Shown piece by piece: positions 63,000-64,000 of a DNA stretch of 64,000 nt. Origin of the DNA: Streptosporangium album (lineage in GTDB: Bacteria > Actinomycetota > Actinomycetes > Streptosporangiales > Streptosporangiaceae); assembly GCF_014203795.1 (NCBI RefSeq), contig NZ_JACHJU010000001.1:1550001-1614000 (forward strand), in the 5' to 3' direction. A program made the position numbers and the translations under genes. The notes below the pieces were generated by a model, which did no database searches, was not told the DNA's origin, and was given only the letters and a program-made list of their open reading frames with translations. How positions within the stretch are numbered: the first letter of the stretch is position 1; every line of letters begins with the position of its first letter.

Positions 63000-64000
63000 C
63001 ACTTGACCTGATTGCCCCAGAGATTCTTGTCGTCGACATTCTTCTTCGTCACCAGCGGGGCGGGAAGCTGGTCCTCAAGACCGTTCGGAAGCTGGATGAT
63101 CGTGCTGTCGTGGTCGGTCGGGCCGGGCTGGAAAGTCTTGCCGTCGACCGCGGCCTTGGCGTAGAAGAGCGCGTACTTGGCGTAGAGATCGGCCGGCTGG
63201 GAGACCGTGGCGTCGATCTCCCCCTTGCGGATGGCCTCGAACTCCTGCGGGATGCCGTCGTTGGAGATCACGAAGACGTGCTTGGGGTCCTCCGGCGGCA
63301 CGATCAGGCCCTTGGCCTTGAGCACCTGCAGGGTCGGGGCCAGGTGGACGCCGCCGGCGTGCATGTAGACGCCCTTGATGTCCGGGTGCTGCTGGAGGCG
63401 GGTCTGCAGCATCGAGGCGGCCTTGGTGCCGTCCCACTCGGTCGGCTCCTCGAAGACCGTGATGCCGGGGAACTTCTCCTTCATGCACGCGCCGAACGCC
63501 TCGGCCCGGTCCCGGCCGTTGACGGACGACAGCGCGCCCATGAGCTCGACGACCTTGCCCTTGCCGCCCAGCTTCTCACCGAGGAACTCGCACGCCTTGG
63601 TGCCGTAGGCCTTGTTGTCGGCCCGCACGACCATGAAGACCTTGCCCTTGTCGGGACGGGTGTCCACCGAGACGACCGGGATGTTCTTACCCTCCAGGGT
63701 CTGCAGTGTGGAGGCGATCGCGCCGGTGTCCTGCGGGGCCATGACGATCGCCTTCGCGCCCTGGCCGAGGAGCGCCTGGGTGTTGGCGACCAGCTTGGCC
63801 ACGTCGTTCTGGGAGTTGGTCGGCGGCATCAGGTCGACGCCCAACTCCCCGGCGAGCTGGGGGACGTACTTGTTGTAGGAGTTCCAGAAGTCGGAGTCGG
63901 CACGAGGGAAGTCGACCCCGATCTTTCCGCCCTTGGCTCCGGTGTCGGCGGGCGCGGCGGAGGTGCCGGTGGTCCCCGACGAGCCACATGCCGAGATGGT
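62999..64000 (-). CDS. Sugar ABC transporter substrate-binding lipoprotein (5' end outside the window)
   Basis: The frame is open to the right edge. The visible part begins in a signal peptide with the lipobox ISAC, then a Gly/Ser/Thr linker, and the periplasmic-binding-protein fold (KIGVDFPRADSDFWNSYNKY, then NTQALLGQGAKAIVMAPQDT, VYMHAGGVHLAPTLQVL and VFVISNDGIPQEFEAI). It is of the Peripla_BP_4 (RbsB-like) type and binds a sugar outside the cell for the ATPase/permease pair downstream. The sugar is not identified; the reductase at the end of the operon hints at a fucose-like sugar. Confidence 0.9.
   Translation of the reverse strand, partial: TISACGSSGTTGTSAAPADTGAKGGKIGVDFPRADSDFWNSYNKYVPQLAGELGVDLMPPTNSQNDVAKLVANTQALLGQGAKAIVMAPQDTGAIASTLQTLEGKNIPVVSVDTRPDKGKVFMVVRADNKAYGTKACEFLGEKLGGKGKVVELMGALSSVNGRDRAEAFGACMKEKFPGITVFEEPTEWDGTKAASMLQTRLQQHPDIKGVYMHAGGVHLAPTLQVLKAKGLIVPPEDPKHVFVISNDGIPQEFEAIRKGEIDATVSQPADLYAKYALFYAKAAVDGKTFQPGPTDHDSTIIQLPNGLEDQLPAPLVTKKNVDDKNLWGNQVK

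Overview
The window is high-GC actinomycete DNA: G/C-ending codons, many GTG and TTG starts, long antisense shadow frames, Tat/Sec-exported proteins, several ECF sigma factors and MerR/MarR/HxlR/TetR/GntR/Lrp regulators. The gene content (maltokinase/GlgB glycogen branch, CBM2 chitinase, a mycobacterial-type sterol side-chain cluster with KstR, Opu-type osmoprotectant ABC genes) fits a soil Streptosporangiaceae-like organism. That family assignment is inference. No rRNA, tRNA, CRISPR array or intact insertion sequence was recognised.

Region 1 (1-22.5 kb) begins with the 3' end of a maltokinase gene. Its usual partner glgB lies about 22 kb downstream on the same strand. Between them is a mosaic of accessory genes: a MerR regulator with a divergent membrane acyltransferase, a WD-repeat serine/threonine kinase, an exported adenosine deaminase, a phosphotransferase, a broken tripeptidase-like hydrolase, a two-gene RloA/RloB (AbiL-like) ATPase-TOPRIM module, an OmpA-domain lipoprotein, a MarR/SDR pair, a DUF899 gene followed by an ECF sigma factor, a truncated 2-hydroxyacid dehydrogenase, and a copper amine oxidase split into two overlapping genes. 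Gene fragments are frequent here.

Region 2 (22.5-31.4 kb) holds glgB, a CBM2-GH18 chitinase with a clear promoter and palindromic operator, a subtilase, an SppA-like protease, a decayed SDR gene and a flavin reductase.

Region 3 (31.5-48.3 kb) holds a class A penicillin-binding protein, a four-gene osmoprotectant ABC operon, a tail-anchored sigma-like protein, a very large subtilase facing a TrmB/LuxR-type regulator, an ECF sigma/membrane-protein pair joined by a 4-base overlap, and an MFS exporter divergent from an HxlR regulator across a 34-bp dyad.

Region 4 (48.3-58.3 kb) reproduces the order of the mycobacterial igr cholesterol side-chain operon: chsE1-chsE2-chsH1/chsH2 genes-ltp2 in one overlapping transcript. 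A KstR-like TetR regulator, a FadA5-like thiolase, a metallo-beta-lactamase-fold protein, a GntR/FCD regulator and a tandem Lrp-type protein follow on the other strand. Four AAC-N2-GTT-type sites or half-sites lie in the two intergenic regions around the regulator gene.

Region 5 (58.3-64 kb) has a cupin/MarR pair sharing a perfect palindrome, then a sugar ABC transporter operon (binding protein, double ATPase, permease) ending in an aldo/keto reductase, which suggests uptake and oxidation of a deoxyhexose or pentose. The binding-protein gene runs off the right edge.
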